From: Legionella taurinensis
GTDB taxonomy: Bacteria > Pseudomonadota > Gammaproteobacteria > Legionellales > Legionellaceae
Direction of reading: 5' to 3'
NCBI RefSeq assembly: GCF_900452865.1
Contig: NZ_UGOZ01000001.1
Location: 2,945,001 to 3,009,000, forward strand
Length of the DNA: 64,000 nucleotides
This document shows positions 1-8,731 of the stretch, in pieces. Within the stretch, counting starts at the first letter, position 1, and each line of letters opens with the position of its first letter. The notes beneath the pieces are model-generated. The model was not told where the DNA came from, did not search any database, and saw only the letters and a list, made by a program, of their open reading frames with translations. A program made the position numbers and the translations under genes.

Positions 1-665
1 AACCGCTGTTTCTCTGCCTGGGACGCCTGTTTAACAGTACGCAACCGGGAAAAACCTGGGCAGGGTACGGTCGCTGCAATGTGCCGTATGGTGGTAAGGA
101 ATACATCGTTAATGATTACCAGGTTCCGCCAGCCAATGCCTTTGGCAATGTGTTCTGGCAGAATGCAGGCGGCCAGCCGCTTGCCATTGGCCGCGACACC
201 AACGGCAATCCTTTGTTTTTATGTCAGGCTTATTTTAAAGGCAGTAAACAACCCGGCAAAACCTGGCCTGGCTACAACCACTGCAATATTTCTTATGCGG
301 GACACGAAATCATTACTGACAATTACCGGATTCTGGGCTCGGATAGCGGACAGGCCAATTTTCACCAGCACGCCAGTCAAAATGCACAGCAACAACAGTG
401 CATTACCGGGCCTTTCGGTAATAAAGCCTGTGGTTTTAACTGCATTAAATCCACGAATAATGTCGCCTGCGCCACCTCGATGGATCAACAATGTGTCAGT
501 GATAACTTCGGGCGCATTGCCTGTGGGTATGGGTGCGTGCAGTCACCGTTGAAAGTTGCCTGTGCCAGGAAGCGCTCTGAAAATTGCGTCATCAATTCCT
601 TTAACGAGATTCGCTGCGGCAGAAATTGCAGAATGGATAATTTTAACAGGATCCAGTGCGATTAA
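1..665 (+). CDS. DM9/DUF3421 repeat protein with cysteine-rich tail (5' partial)
   Basis: The reading frame is open from base 3, so the start lies upstream of the window. Two copies of a DM9/DUF3421-like unit are visible: PLFLC, then QPGKTWxGY, then CN, encoded near bases 3-110 and again near 210-310. The DM9 family is found in eukaryotic lectin-like and bacterial proteins of poorly defined function. The C-terminal third is a separate array of about 31-residue units with Cys at unit positions 1, 11, 15 and 24 (pattern C-x4-F-x4-CG-x2-C). There are two full copies and a shorter third. Such a cysteine spacing fits an exported, disulfide-bonded protein, but no signal peptide can be seen because the N-terminus is missing. 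Its stop codon overlaps the convergent folA stop. Confidence 0.75.
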   Translation, partial: PLFLCLGRLFNSTQPGKTWAGYGRCNVPYGGKEYIVNDYQVPPANAFGNVFWQNAGGQPLAIGRDTNGNPLFLCQAYFKGSKQPGKTWPGYNHCNISYAGHEIITDNYRILGSDSGQANFHQHASQNAQQQQCITGPFGNKACGFNCIKSTNNVACATSMDQQCVSDNFGRIACGYGCVQSPLKVACARKRSENCVINSFNEIRCGRNCRMDNFNRIQCD

Positions 666-1147
666 CGGCGTTCATAAGAATAGAATGTAACATCATAGGG
701 ATTCTTCTCATCCGCCTGTCTGGACAGCGTCTCCAGACAGGACCACTCGTTCGCATTCCATAACGGAAAAAAGACATCCGCATCAAAAAGGTGATGGATG
801 ACCGTCAGATAAAGGCGGGAAGCCAACGGCAAGGCCTGTTCAAAGAGCTCCGCCCCTCCAATAATCATGGCTTCAGGAAACTCCGAAACCTGTTCAAGAG
901 CCTCGGGCAAGGATGAAACCGTAACCACGCCAGGAATCATGGACTCAGTCCGACTGAGAACGATATTCAAACGGCCCGGCAATGGCCGGCCAATTGAGAC
1001 AAACGTTTTCCTGCCCATGATAATCGGTTTGCCCATGGTGATTTTTTTAAAATGAGCCAAGTCAGCGGGAAGATGGCAGAGCAGCTGGTTGTTTTTACCC
1101 AGGCCGCGATTTTCGTCTATCGCGGCAATGAGGCTAATAAGGGTCAT
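662..1147 (-). CDS. folA: dihydrofolate reductase
   Basis: This 161-aa protein has the normal length for chromosomal DHFR. It reduces dihydrofolate to tetrahydrofolate with NADPH in the cytoplasm. The N-terminus (SLIAAIDENRGLGKNNQL), the substrate-site segment LPADLAHFKKIT, the MGRKTF NADPH loop and the later IIGGAELF segment are all typical. Its ATG overlaps the pdxA stop as ATGA, so it is the last gene of lptD-surA-pdxA-folA. In E. coli, rsmA, apaG and apaH lie between pdxA and folA; they are absent here. Its stop (662-664) overlaps the stop of the convergent gene (663-665). Confidence 0.97.
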   Translation of the reverse strand: MTLISLIAAIDENRGLGKNNQLLCHLPADLAHFKKITMGKPIIMGRKTFVSIGRPLPGRLNIVLSRTESMIPGVVTVSSLPEALEQVSEFPEAMIIGGAELFEQALPLASRLYLTVIHHLFDADVFFPLWNANEWSCLETLSRQADEKNPYDVTFYSYERR

Positions 1148-2121
1148 GAGTGGCCCCTGGCTTGAACCATGGTCAACGCGGTACGCACTGCGGCGAACAG
1201 GCTTCCTGTGTCGGCGTGTCCTGTTCCTGCCAATTCCAACGCCGTGCCGTGATCCACCGATGTACGAATGAAGGGCAAACCCAGGGTAATATTCACGGCA
1301 TGATTAAAACCAGCATACTTAAGCACGGGCAATCCCTGATCATGGTACATGGTCAGGTACACATCGCATTGGGTAGCCTTTTGTGTTGCAAACAGGGTAT
1401 CCGCCGGGTAAGGCCCGCTCACGTCAATCCCCTGTTGGCGTAATGAAGTCAGCGCAGGTTCGATAACATCAATCTCCTCTCGCCCCAGATACCCACCCTC
1501 GCCAGCGTGAGGATTTAGTCCGGCAACAGCAATCCGCGGTTCCCGGATACCAAAATCCCTTTGCAGGGACTGATGAACCTGTCTGGCCACGCCAATGATC
1601 AAATCCTGGGTTATTGCCTGCGGCACCTCACTTAACGGCAGATGGGTGGTCACCAGAGCAACCTTCATGGCGTCACAAGCCAGCATCATAACAACCTGGT
1701 TGACGCCGCAATAATCAGCAAAAAAATCGGTGTGGCCAGTAAAGGCAATACCGGCCTTATTAATAATGGCCTTGTGAACCGGTGCTGTCACCAGCGCCGA
1801 AAATTCACCTGCAAGACAAGCGTTGGCACTCTTCGTCAACAGATCCAACACGTAAGGGGCATTGCGAACATCAAGCTGACCCGCTACTACGGGAGCAGGA
1901 CAGGGTAAGGATAACACCGTGAGTTGCCCGGGTTGGGCACTGAGAGGGCTTTGAGGCTTGTAATCCTGGATTTCAACCTCGAAACCAAGCGCCTTGGCGC
2001 GCTGCATTAAAAGCTGTTTGTCACCAATGACCACAAGAGGTAAGTCAAGTCCGGCCAGCGAAAGGCACAAATCAGGTCCTATGCCAGCCGGTTCACCGCT
2101 GCTGACCAGCAGTGGCTTCAT
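1144..2121 (-). CDS. pdxA: 4-hydroxythreonine-4-phosphate dehydrogenase
   Basis: PdxA oxidises 4-phosphohydroxy-L-threonine in the DXP-dependent route to pyridoxal phosphate. The 325-aa length is typical. Visible family segments are SSGEPAGIGPDL at the N-terminus, GHTDFFADYCG, GLNPHAGEGGYLGREE and TMYHDQGLPVLKY; the histidines in these segments include the divalent-metal ligands. The start codon overlaps the surA stop by four bases (ATGA), and the gene's own stop overlaps the folA start in the same way. This points to translational coupling. Confidence 0.97.
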   Translation of the reverse strand: MKPLLVSSGEPAGIGPDLCLSLAGLDLPLVVIGDKQLLMQRAKALGFEVEIQDYKPQSPLSAQPGQLTVLSLPCPAPVVAGQLDVRNAPYVLDLLTKSANACLAGEFSALVTAPVHKAIINKAGIAFTGHTDFFADYCGVNQVVMMLACDAMKVALVTTHLPLSEVPQAITQDLIIGVARQVHQSLQRDFGIREPRIAVAGLNPHAGEGGYLGREEIDVIEPALTSLRQQGIDVSGPYPADTLFATQKATQCDVYLTMYHDQGLPVLKYAGFNHAVNITLGLPFIRTSVDHGTALELAGTGHADTGSLFAAVRTALTMVQARGHS

Positions 2122-3401
2122 GCTAAATCCTTATCCAAAATTTTAACATAAGCATCCGCTCTTAAATGCTGCTGCCAGTTTTGCACCGCCTCGGTAAATT
2201 TACGCTGCTGCAGGAAGGCGCGGACCTGTTGTCTTTTGAATGTTTCGGTGTCATCGACCTTTTTACGCCCAAGAACCTGAATGATATGCCAGCCAAAGCC
2301 CGATTTAACCGGCTTGCTGATCGCGTTAATGGGCAGGGCATCCATGGCTTTTTCAAACTCCATTACCAGTTCCCCGGAGTTCACCCAACCCAAATCGCCG
2401 CCTTTTACTGCACTTGCCGCATCCAGCGAATACTGCTTGGCCATGTGGGCAAAATCTTTACCCGATTTCAATTGCTGGTATAAATTGTTCGCCTGTTTTT
2501 CCGCTTCTGCCGCTGTCATGCTGGCATCTTGTTTCAGCAGGATATGGCGTACATGGGTCTTTACGACTTCATGCTTCTGCTCTGCCCCGCCAATAGCAAT
2601 CAGCCTGATCAGCTGGAAACCGTTCCCTGTTCGGATGGGACCGGCAATCTGGCCGGTTTTCATGTTCACCACCTGTTTGGCAAACACTTCGGGTAATTCC
2701 GCCAGATGACGCATACCCAGATCGCCGCCTTCCAAAGCAAACTCTCCGCTTGATTCGGCAATCGCCAACCGGTTGAAGTCTTCGCCTTTTTTGATTTTGG
2801 CCAACAATTCCTGCGCTTTTTGGCGGGCTTTGTTTAATTGTTCGGTCGTCGGCTCTTCCGGCAACGGGATGACAATGTTCTGCAAGTGATAGGTAAATTG
2901 GGTTTTATCCTGAAATTGCGCCGTTTTAAGGTAATCTTCAACCTGCTCATTGCTGATGGCCGACACGTCCTTGCCCACGGCTTTCTGCTGCACGCGGCTG
3001 ATTAAAATTTCCTTGCGAATGTTTTCGCGGTAGCTCTGCCAACTGATCCCCTGACGGGTCAATTCTTCACGCAATTCCGTGAGCGTCAGGTGGTTATTGG
3101 CAGCAATCTTGTTGATGGCCTCATTCAGCTCCGTGCTGTCGACCGTCATGTCGTTCTGCTTAGCCAGCTGCAATTGCAAATCCACATCAATCAAGTGTTG
3201 CAATACTTGTTTACGTAAGGTTTTTTCAGGAGGCATCTGCATTTTTCTGGCTTGCATCTGCTGACGCAGCGCGTCCACCTGAGTATTGAGTTCGCTTGAG
3301 GTAATGACGCCGTCATTGACAATAGCCACCACGCTGTCTAAAGGCTGAGCTAAGGCAAGGGTTGGCAGTATCAGGGCCAAAGAGACAATCCGCTTTAACA
3401 T
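2118..3401 (-). CDS. surA: periplasmic peptidyl-prolyl isomerase / outer-membrane protein chaperone SurA
   Basis: SurA escorts unfolded outer-membrane proteins, LptD among them, across the periplasm to the BAM complex. I place the start at 3401, where ATG follows an AGAGGA ribosome site. An upstream TTG would extend the frame by 18 residues ahead of an otherwise good signal peptide (MLKRIVSLALILPTLALA). The protein is then 427 aa. It has the SurA N-domain (VVAIVNDGVITSSEL) and two PpiC parvulin domains, the first with GDLGMRHLAELP and the second with VRHILLK, GGDLGWV and GFGWHIIQVLG. It lies directly after lptD, the usual gammaproteobacterial order. Confidence 0.97.
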   Translation of the reverse strand: MLKRIVSLALILPTLALAQPLDSVVAIVNDGVITSSELNTQVDALRQQMQARKMQMPPEKTLRKQVLQHLIDVDLQLQLAKQNDMTVDSTELNEAINKIAANNHLTLTELREELTRQGISWQSYRENIRKEILISRVQQKAVGKDVSAISNEQVEDYLKTAQFQDKTQFTYHLQNIVIPLPEEPTTEQLNKARQKAQELLAKIKKGEDFNRLAIAESSGEFALEGGDLGMRHLAELPEVFAKQVVNMKTGQIAGPIRTGNGFQLIRLIAIGGAEQKHEVVKTHVRHILLKQDASMTAAEAEKQANNLYQQLKSGKDFAHMAKQYSLDAASAVKGGDLGWVNSGELVMEFEKAMDALPINAISKPVKSGFGWHIIQVLGRKKVDDTETFKRQQVRAFLQQRKFTEAVQNWQQHLRADAYVKILDKDLA

Positions 3402-3491
3402 CCAATTTTCCTCTAAATTGTTTTTTTGCCGCCATTTTGGTTTATTTATAACCAAAAAACAAGCTTTGATTAATTAAACGGCATTATGCCT

Positions 3492-6056
3492 TCATTGATG
3501 AAAAGTATCCACATAGCTCGGCAAATATGTACGAATCATGCCGATGGGATCGCTGTATCCCAATGAGCCTAAGCCTTTTAACAGAAACTGTAAATAAACA
3601 TGGTTGTTGTATTGAGGCTCAAGGGTATTATTCAGGCTCTGGAAAGAACGTCCCCCGACCAGCCGCACTGCCCAACAACAATTATCGTACTGCACGCCCA
3701 GAAAGGACAGCATTTCATACCGCTTGCTGATGTTGTAACTGAATGCGCCCAGGGTGCTCCATCGATCATTGAATGGCCAGGCATAGGATATTGTGGCCTG
3801 ATGCAGTGGATTTTTCTGCGGTTTAACCGTACTGCGGGCCACCTGAGTGATGTCGCCATTAACCAGGTAGGTATACCCAAGATTAATAATGCGGTTAGCC
3901 TCAGGCTGGTAGTGGAAATAGACATTGCTGTTATCGGTACTTCGGGTATAAGGATCCCACACGTAGTCGCTGGTTACGGTCCACACGGGATTAAAACGGT
4001 ACATGGCTCTCGTGGCCACAGGGGAAAAATCAGCCAGTGGTGATAAATAGCCCAGCAAGGTCGGGGGATCGATGCAATCCGGATTGCCGGGATGATTGCG
4101 GCAAAGCTGGACGCGCCTGTCTTCAAAGTAACGGATTTGCCCCACAGTCACCTGGGCTTTTTCAACCCCAGACTCATCCGAAATCCATCGTGAAGTCACA
4201 CCGTAGGCCAATTGATTGGCATCGCTGATGCGATCGTAGCCGGAAAAACGATTCGCACGATAGACCTGATCCGTGTTAAAAATCATGTAGGCGGAATCAA
4301 AAACCGGTATCTCGGACTGATCCACAAAGGGGGTATACAGATAATAAAGTCTGGGCTCCAGCGTTTGAGTAAATGAGCGATTCATTATCCTCAGGGGTCG
4401 GTCAAAATATAGGCCCCCGTCGGCACTCAACCGGGGAATGGTGGGGCTGAATTCAGAATCCGGCATCACCCCGTTACCCCGGATATTGTAATAATTCTGC
4501 ACCAACTCAACCGTTGGCGTGAAATACCCCCATGGCTTCATTTGCGGCAGGGAAAGCACCGGATTGAAATGATAACGCGGCCCTTCCGGTTGTTCAGTGA
4601 AACTGTTATCAGGCCAGTGGAATTGATCAAACTGATTATGCAAAATCAAATTGCCATTAAAAGGCAAGTCGTTGTAGCTGCCTAAAGCCACCAATTGCGG
4701 CAGGCGCTCATAAATGTCGCTGACGGGGGTCTGGTTGACCGGCTGCAGGGTCTGGTAACTTTGCAGGGTTGAACGGAACAGCCAGTGATCCGTGGTATAG
4801 ATTAAATCCCCCTGACGTAACAACTGCCTTTCAGTCAGCACCGACAGATTGCTGCTGAAATCCTGTAGAAAATAATCATCCGACACCTGCTGGTAATTAA
4901 CCCGCAGGTGCAGGTTTGGAGCCAGTCGGGTGATGTCATTGTATTGGATAGACCAGCGATTACTGGATTCATTACGCAATGCCGGAAATTCCAGTTCGTT
5001 ATCGCGTAGAAACTGCTTAAACGCACGATCCTGGGGTAGAAAGCGTCCGTTAAAAATACCTGTTGAGTTTTCGGTCAGGTAACGGAATTGGCCCCCCAGC
5101 ATCACACCGCGGCGTGTGTAAATCTCAGGGGTTATCGTGGCGTCATAATTAGGCGCCATATTCCAGTAATACGGCAGGGCAAAATTAAACCCGCCAATGT
5201 TGGATGAACCCAGCGTAGGCAGCAGAAACCCTGACTTTCTGTCTTTGGAGGTCGGGAAACTTAAATAAGGCGTATAAAAAACAGGGACATCTCTGACGCG
5301 CAAACGGGCGTGACGGGCAACACCGGTGGCGGTGGCATCATCCAGGGCAATGGAATCGGCTTCAATCTGCCAGGCTTTGTCCTGCGGGGCGCAGGTGGTG
5401 TACGTTGCCTTTTTTAAAAAATAATCCTTGTTGGCAAAGCGCTCAATAAAGCTGGCCCGCCCCCAGGCCGGTAAGGACGCGCTTGGGCGAGGCGAATTAA
5501 AGCGGTATAACACGTCCTCTGCCTGTCCGGAACGATCCGATGGATTGATGTTCACTTTCCTGGCAATCATCAGGCGTCCGGGCTCGAGGTAATTTACCCG
5601 ACCCAACAATTCAATACGGTTAACCTGATTGGTTTTGGCGTCACGGTACACATAAGCGGTCTCGGCATTAACCATACGGCCGGTTTGATGAACCTCGACA
5701 TTGCCTTTCAGTGTTGAGCGGCCCTGATTGTAAAAGGACACTTCATCCGCCTGTATGCGGATTTCATCGTCTTCTGCCAACGGTTCAACATCCACCGGGC
5801 GGTAAGCACCTCGGCACATCGGCAGCGCCGAACTGTCTTCCCAACCCAAACATTGGGCAATCCTGGCTCGAAGCATGGGGTTAAGCACCGCCTCGCGTGG
5901 AATGATGCAGGCCTGCACCGGTTCAAGCCAGGTTTCGGCCGCACTGGAAACATCCTGGTAAAGCAGAATCCCAAGCGTTATCAGGACGAAACCCGCCGCT
6001 GCAACCGGCTTTAAACCGCGCCGCATTAATCGATAATATCTAATGTTCACCGTCAC
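3492..6056 (-). CDS. lptD: LPS-assembly outer-membrane protein LptD
   Basis: LptD is the outer-membrane beta-barrel that inserts lipopolysaccharide into the outer leaflet together with LptE. The protein is about 854 aa. An N-terminal signal/anchor segment (AAAGFVLITLGILLY) precedes the periplasmic OstA/LptA-like domain (IQADEVSFYNQGRSTLKGNVEV). A long barrel follows, with the conserved YDNCCWAVR cysteine pair near the C-terminus that forms the essential disulfides. The start is uncertain: GTG at 6056 has AAGG seven bases upstream, while ATG at 6026 has no clear ribosome site but also gives a good signal peptide. It heads the operon and is divergent from amgK across about 90 bp. Confidence 0.96.
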   Translation of the reverse strand: MTVNIRYYRLMRRGLKPVAAAGFVLITLGILLYQDVSSAAETWLEPVQACIIPREAVLNPMLRARIAQCLGWEDSSALPMCRGAYRPVDVEPLAEDDEIRIQADEVSFYNQGRSTLKGNVEVHQTGRMVNAETAYVYRDAKTNQVNRIELLGRVNYLEPGRLMIARKVNINPSDRSGQAEDVLYRFNSPRPSASLPAWGRASFIERFANKDYFLKKATYTTCAPQDKAWQIEADSIALDDATATGVARHARLRVRDVPVFYTPYLSFPTSKDRKSGFLLPTLGSSNIGGFNFALPYYWNMAPNYDATITPEIYTRRGVMLGGQFRYLTENSTGIFNGRFLPQDRAFKQFLRDNELEFPALRNESSNRWSIQYNDITRLAPNLHLRVNYQQVSDDYFLQDFSSNLSVLTERQLLRQGDLIYTTDHWLFRSTLQSYQTLQPVNQTPVSDIYERLPQLVALGSYNDLPFNGNLILHNQFDQFHWPDNSFTEQPEGPRYHFNPVLSLPQMKPWGYFTPTVELVQNYYNIRGNGVMPDSEFSPTIPRLSADGGLYFDRPLRIMNRSFTQTLEPRLYYLYTPFVDQSEIPVFDSAYMIFNTDQVYRANRFSGYDRISDANQLAYGVTSRWISDESGVEKAQVTVGQIRYFEDRRVQLCRNHPGNPDCIDPPTLLGYLSPLADFSPVATRAMYRFNPVWTVTSDYVWDPYTRSTDNSNVYFHYQPEANRIINLGYTYLVNGDITQVARSTVKPQKNPLHQATISYAWPFNDRWSTLGAFSYNISKRYEMLSFLGVQYDNCCWAVRLVGGRSFQSLNNTLEPQYNNHVYLQFLLKGLGSLGYSDPIGMIRTYLPSYVDTFHQ

Positions 6057-6076
6057 CAAAATACCTTATGATCCTG

Positions 6077-6091
6077 GTGCACATTGTGCAC
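6077..6091. promoter_or_regulatory. palindrome in the lptD/amgK divergent intergenic region
   Basis: Two copies of GTGCAC are separated by ATT, giving a 15-bp inverted repeat (GTGCACATTGTGCAC). It sits about 20 bp upstream of the lptD start and about 50 bp upstream of amgK. The position and symmetry suit an operator for a dimeric regulator serving both directions. That is inference only; I recognise no regulator consensus. Confidence 0.35.
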
Positions 6092-6144
6092 AGTCATTTA
6101 AACGCCCCTGATATTTCAGGCAGGCAATGGGTTTGGAGTATAAC

Positions 6145-7122
6145 ATGCAACATCGTCAAAGCGCACTGAGCAAATGGCTTCAGAACGTGCTTCCCCGGCA
6201 ACACCATGAGTTAGTGCCTTTAACCGGGGATGCAAGCTTCAGACGCTACTATCGCCTCCGTTATAACGGCATCAGCCGCATCGTCATGGATGCGCCGCCG
6301 GATAAGGAAACCATGCGGCCGTTTTTGCTGGTTGGCGAGTTATTACGACAGGCCGGAGTCAAGACACCCACGGTGTATGCCTGCGATGAAGCCCAGGGAT
6401 TTGCCCTACTCGACGATTTTGGCGACACGCTGCTGCTTTCGCAATTGACGCCCGATCGTGCCGACTCGCTTTACCGTCAGGCGCTTGCCAGTTTAGTCAT
6501 CATGCAGCAATGCGCAACAGCAACGCATGACTGTTCGCTCCCCTCCTTTGACCGGTCCTTCATGCGGCAGGAATTAGAGTTGTTCTCCACTTGGTTTCTC
6601 GACGGCTATTTGAAAGTTAAACTGACTTCGGCTGAACAGACCATGCTGGAACAATCCTTTGACTGGTTAACGACTGAAATCAGCCGTCTGCCTCAGGTCT
6701 TTATCCACCGGGATTATCACTCCCGTAACATCATGATCCTTGAATCGGGGGAATTGGGCATTATTGATTTTCAGGATGCCATGAAGGGCCCGTTAACCTA
6801 TGATTTGGTGTCGCTGCTTAAGGATTGCTACATCCAGTGGCCCTGCGAGCAGGTCCGTGATTGGGTCCACTGCTTCCACGCCCAATCCGCCATTGCCCAA
6901 CAATTGCCATTTCAGGATTTTTTCCGCGCTTTCGAATTGTGCGGTCTGCAGCGGCATCTAAAAGTCCTGGGTGTCTTTTCGCGCCTGTTTATCCGTGACC
7001 ACAAGCCAGGCTACTTAAACGACTTGCCACTGACCTTGCATTATACCCTGGCCTTCCTGGAGTCCTGTGAAGAATTGCAGCCCTTTTACCAATTCATGCA
7101 ACGCAGGATTCAATTACCATGA
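6145..7122 (+). CDS. amgK: N-acetylmuramate/N-acetylglucosamine anomeric kinase (AmgK type)
   Basis: AmgK phosphorylates recovered MurNAc (and GlcNAc) at C1. With MurU this feeds UDP-MurNAc synthesis from peptidoglycan turnover and bypasses de novo, fosfomycin-sensitive MurA. The aminoglycoside-phosphotransferase fold is shown by the catalytic HRDYHSRN loop at about residue 188 and IDFQDA about 20 residues later. GDASFRRYYRL near the N-terminus is the family's phosphate-binding segment. ATG at 6145 has GGAG seven bases upstream; an in-frame ATG at 6127 is less well supported. The stop overlaps the murU start (ATGA). The next gene makes the specific AmgK assignment stronger than the fold alone. 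Confidence 0.88.
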   Translation: MQHRQSALSKWLQNVLPRQHHELVPLTGDASFRRYYRLRYNGISRIVMDAPPDKETMRPFLLVGELLRQAGVKTPTVYACDEAQGFALLDDFGDTLLLSQLTPDRADSLYRQALASLVIMQQCATATHDCSLPSFDRSFMRQELELFSTWFLDGYLKVKLTSAEQTMLEQSFDWLTTEISRLPQVFIHRDYHSRNIMILESGELGIIDFQDAMKGPLTYDLVSLLKDCYIQWPCEQVRDWVHCFHAQSAIAQQLPFQDFFRAFELCGLQRHLKVLGVFSRLFIRDHKPGYLNDLPLTLHYTLAFLESCEELQPFYQFMQRRIQLP

Positions 7123-7781
7123 AAACAGCGATGATTTTAGCCGCTGGGCGCGGTGAACGTTTAAAGCCAGTGACACTTTATACCCCTAAAGCCATGTGCC
7201 GCGTCCAGGGCATACCGCTCATTGAACGCCATGTGGTGAATCTTGCGCGGGCGGGATTTGAAAAAATCATTATCAACCATGCCTACCTGGGTGGGCAGAT
7301 TCGCCATCATCTCGGCGATGGCCGACGTTTTGGAGTGACTATCCATTACTCCCCAGAACCCCCGGGGGGGCTTGAAACCGGCGGCGGCATTCAGAATGCG
7401 CTTCAGCTGTTGGGCGATGCCCCCTTCCTCACGGTCAATGCCGACATCATAACCCATTATGATTTCACCCGTCTTGCCTTGCCTCAGGATTCACTGCTGC
7501 ACCTTGTGTTGGTCCCCAATCCGGCCCATAACCGGGCAGGGGACTTTGGTTTGACAACCGAAGGCCGGTTAACCAACGATCGGGTTTACACCTATCCGGG
7601 GATTGCCTGCTATCATCCTCAAGCGCTTAAGCATTGCCTGCCAGGACGCTATTCGGTAGTGCCGCTGATGCGTGCCCTGGTGCGAAACCAGCAGGCTACA
7701 GGGGAATTGTTCGAGGGTGTGTGGCTGGATATCGGCTCGACCGACAGGCTTAACCAGGCCAATACCCTGGCCTGTGACTAA
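7119..7781 (+). CDS. murU: N-acetylmuramate alpha-1-phosphate uridylyltransferase
   Basis: MurU converts MurNAc-1-phosphate plus UTP to UDP-MurNAc, the second step of the AmgK-MurU cell-wall recycling shunt. The 220-aa nucleotidyltransferase has the N-terminal LAAGRGERLKPVT loop, TPKAM, the sugar-binding PPGGLETGGGI segment, and NADIITHYDF with the metal aspartate. It lacks the C-terminal hexapeptide-repeat domain of GlmU, as expected for MurU. Its first base lies inside the amgK stop, so the pair is translationally coupled. Confidence 0.9.
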   Translation: MKTAMILAAGRGERLKPVTLYTPKAMCRVQGIPLIERHVVNLARAGFEKIIINHAYLGGQIRHHLGDGRRFGVTIHYSPEPPGGLETGGGIQNALQLLGDAPFLTVNADIITHYDFTRLALPQDSLLHLVLVPNPAHNRAGDFGLTTEGRLTNDRVYTYPGIACYHPQALKHCLPGRYSVVPLMRALVRNQQATGELFEGVWLDIGSTDRLNQANTLACD

Positions 7782-7820
7782 CCTGACTTGTCCCGATTAA
7801 TGGGGCCCATGGACAGATGA

Positions 7821-8591
7821 TTAACCGCCCATGCGCCCGCCGCTTGTCGGGGATTCGGCCGTGGAAGGCACTTCCGGACGGGTTTCCTGCGGAGCAGGAA
7901 CCGCTTTTCCTTTTTTGGCGGTATCCTGGGCTCCGCGCTGCTTATCGGGCGCCTGAGCTTGCTCGGGGTACTGATGCTGCTGCACAACGACTTCCAGGCC
8001 CCGGTCTTGAAGAAACCGGCCAAATCCTTTTTTCTCATCCCCCATCAATTGCATGATTTTTTCAGCATCGGCCCTTAAGGGGTTACCCTCCTTGTCTTTG
8101 ACAATATCACCGTGTTCATTGGTTTGATAGATAACGCTGCCTTTGCTTAAATAATTATTTTCTGCCAGCCAGGCATTAAACAATTTATCGAGAGACTCTA
8201 CCGGCACGCCTTTCAAAGCCACGCCTTCTTCACTGTACCCGCGAAGCAACTGCGCCGCCCTGCCGACCGCAACATCCATTTTGACAATGCCTTTGATGAT
8301 GGCCGTAATGGTTCGGACAGCGGCCTCGGCCAGATGATGCTGCAGGTTTTGAAAATCGGTGCGCATCTGCGTGTCGCCATCCCAGGGAAAGCCACGGGCA
8401 TCACGCTGGTAATGGGTATTTTTAACAAAATCCCTGATTTTATTGAGAATGGGTTCTGACTTTTTATAAACATCGCCGCCAGCTTCTTTCAGGATATTTT
8501 CAAATTGCTCCAGAAAATAATCGGCTGCCTCAGGGAATTTAAAGCAGGCTAAGAGGGCATCCTTGTCGGGTAATGGTGTTACTTTAGGCAT
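7821..8591 (-). CDS. uncharacterised 256-aa protein, Pro-rich C-terminus
   Basis: I do not recognise this family. The first 190 residues look like a soluble helical domain (DALLACFKFPEAADYFLEQF; MRTDFQNLQHHLAEAAVRT). The last 55 residues are low-complexity and rich in Gln, Pro, Lys and Ser, ending TSGGRMGG. No signal peptide or membrane segment is seen. A helical soluble domain with a disordered polar tail is compatible with a type IV secretion substrate, but no E-block is evident. It is convergent with murU. A TATAAT hexamer on its strand at 8664-8669 may be its -10 box, with no clear -35. Confidence 0.7.
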   Translation of the reverse strand: MPKVTPLPDKDALLACFKFPEAADYFLEQFENILKEAGGDVYKKSEPILNKIRDFVKNTHYQRDARGFPWDGDTQMRTDFQNLQHHLAEAAVRTITAIIKGIVKMDVAVGRAAQLLRGYSEEGVALKGVPVESLDKLFNAWLAENNYLSKGSVIYQTNEHGDIVKDKEGNPLRADAEKIMQLMGDEKKGFGRFLQDRGLEVVVQQHQYPEQAQAPDKQRGAQDTAKKGKAVPAPQETRPEVPSTAESPTSGGRMGG

Positions 8592-8671
8592 TCTTACCTC
8601 TCGCTATCTTTATCAATGCAAATGCTGGGAAGGACGTTCAGCATTTTTGTTAATTATTAATCAATTATAGC

Positions 8672-8699
8672 AATCGGTACTGGCAAAGCAGTACCGATT
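8672..8699. terminator. perfect 11-bp hairpin downstream of fadE
   Basis: AATCGGTACTG and its exact complement CAGTACCGATT flank a GCAAAG loop. It lies 33 bp past the fadE stop. There is no long T-run on either side, so it may be a factor-assisted terminator or an mRNA-stabilising hairpin. On the minus strand it is followed by a TATAAT that could start the next gene's transcript. Confidence 0.55.
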
Positions 8700-8731
8700 A
8701 TTTCAAAGAAATGGTTAAAAGAACGTAAAGT

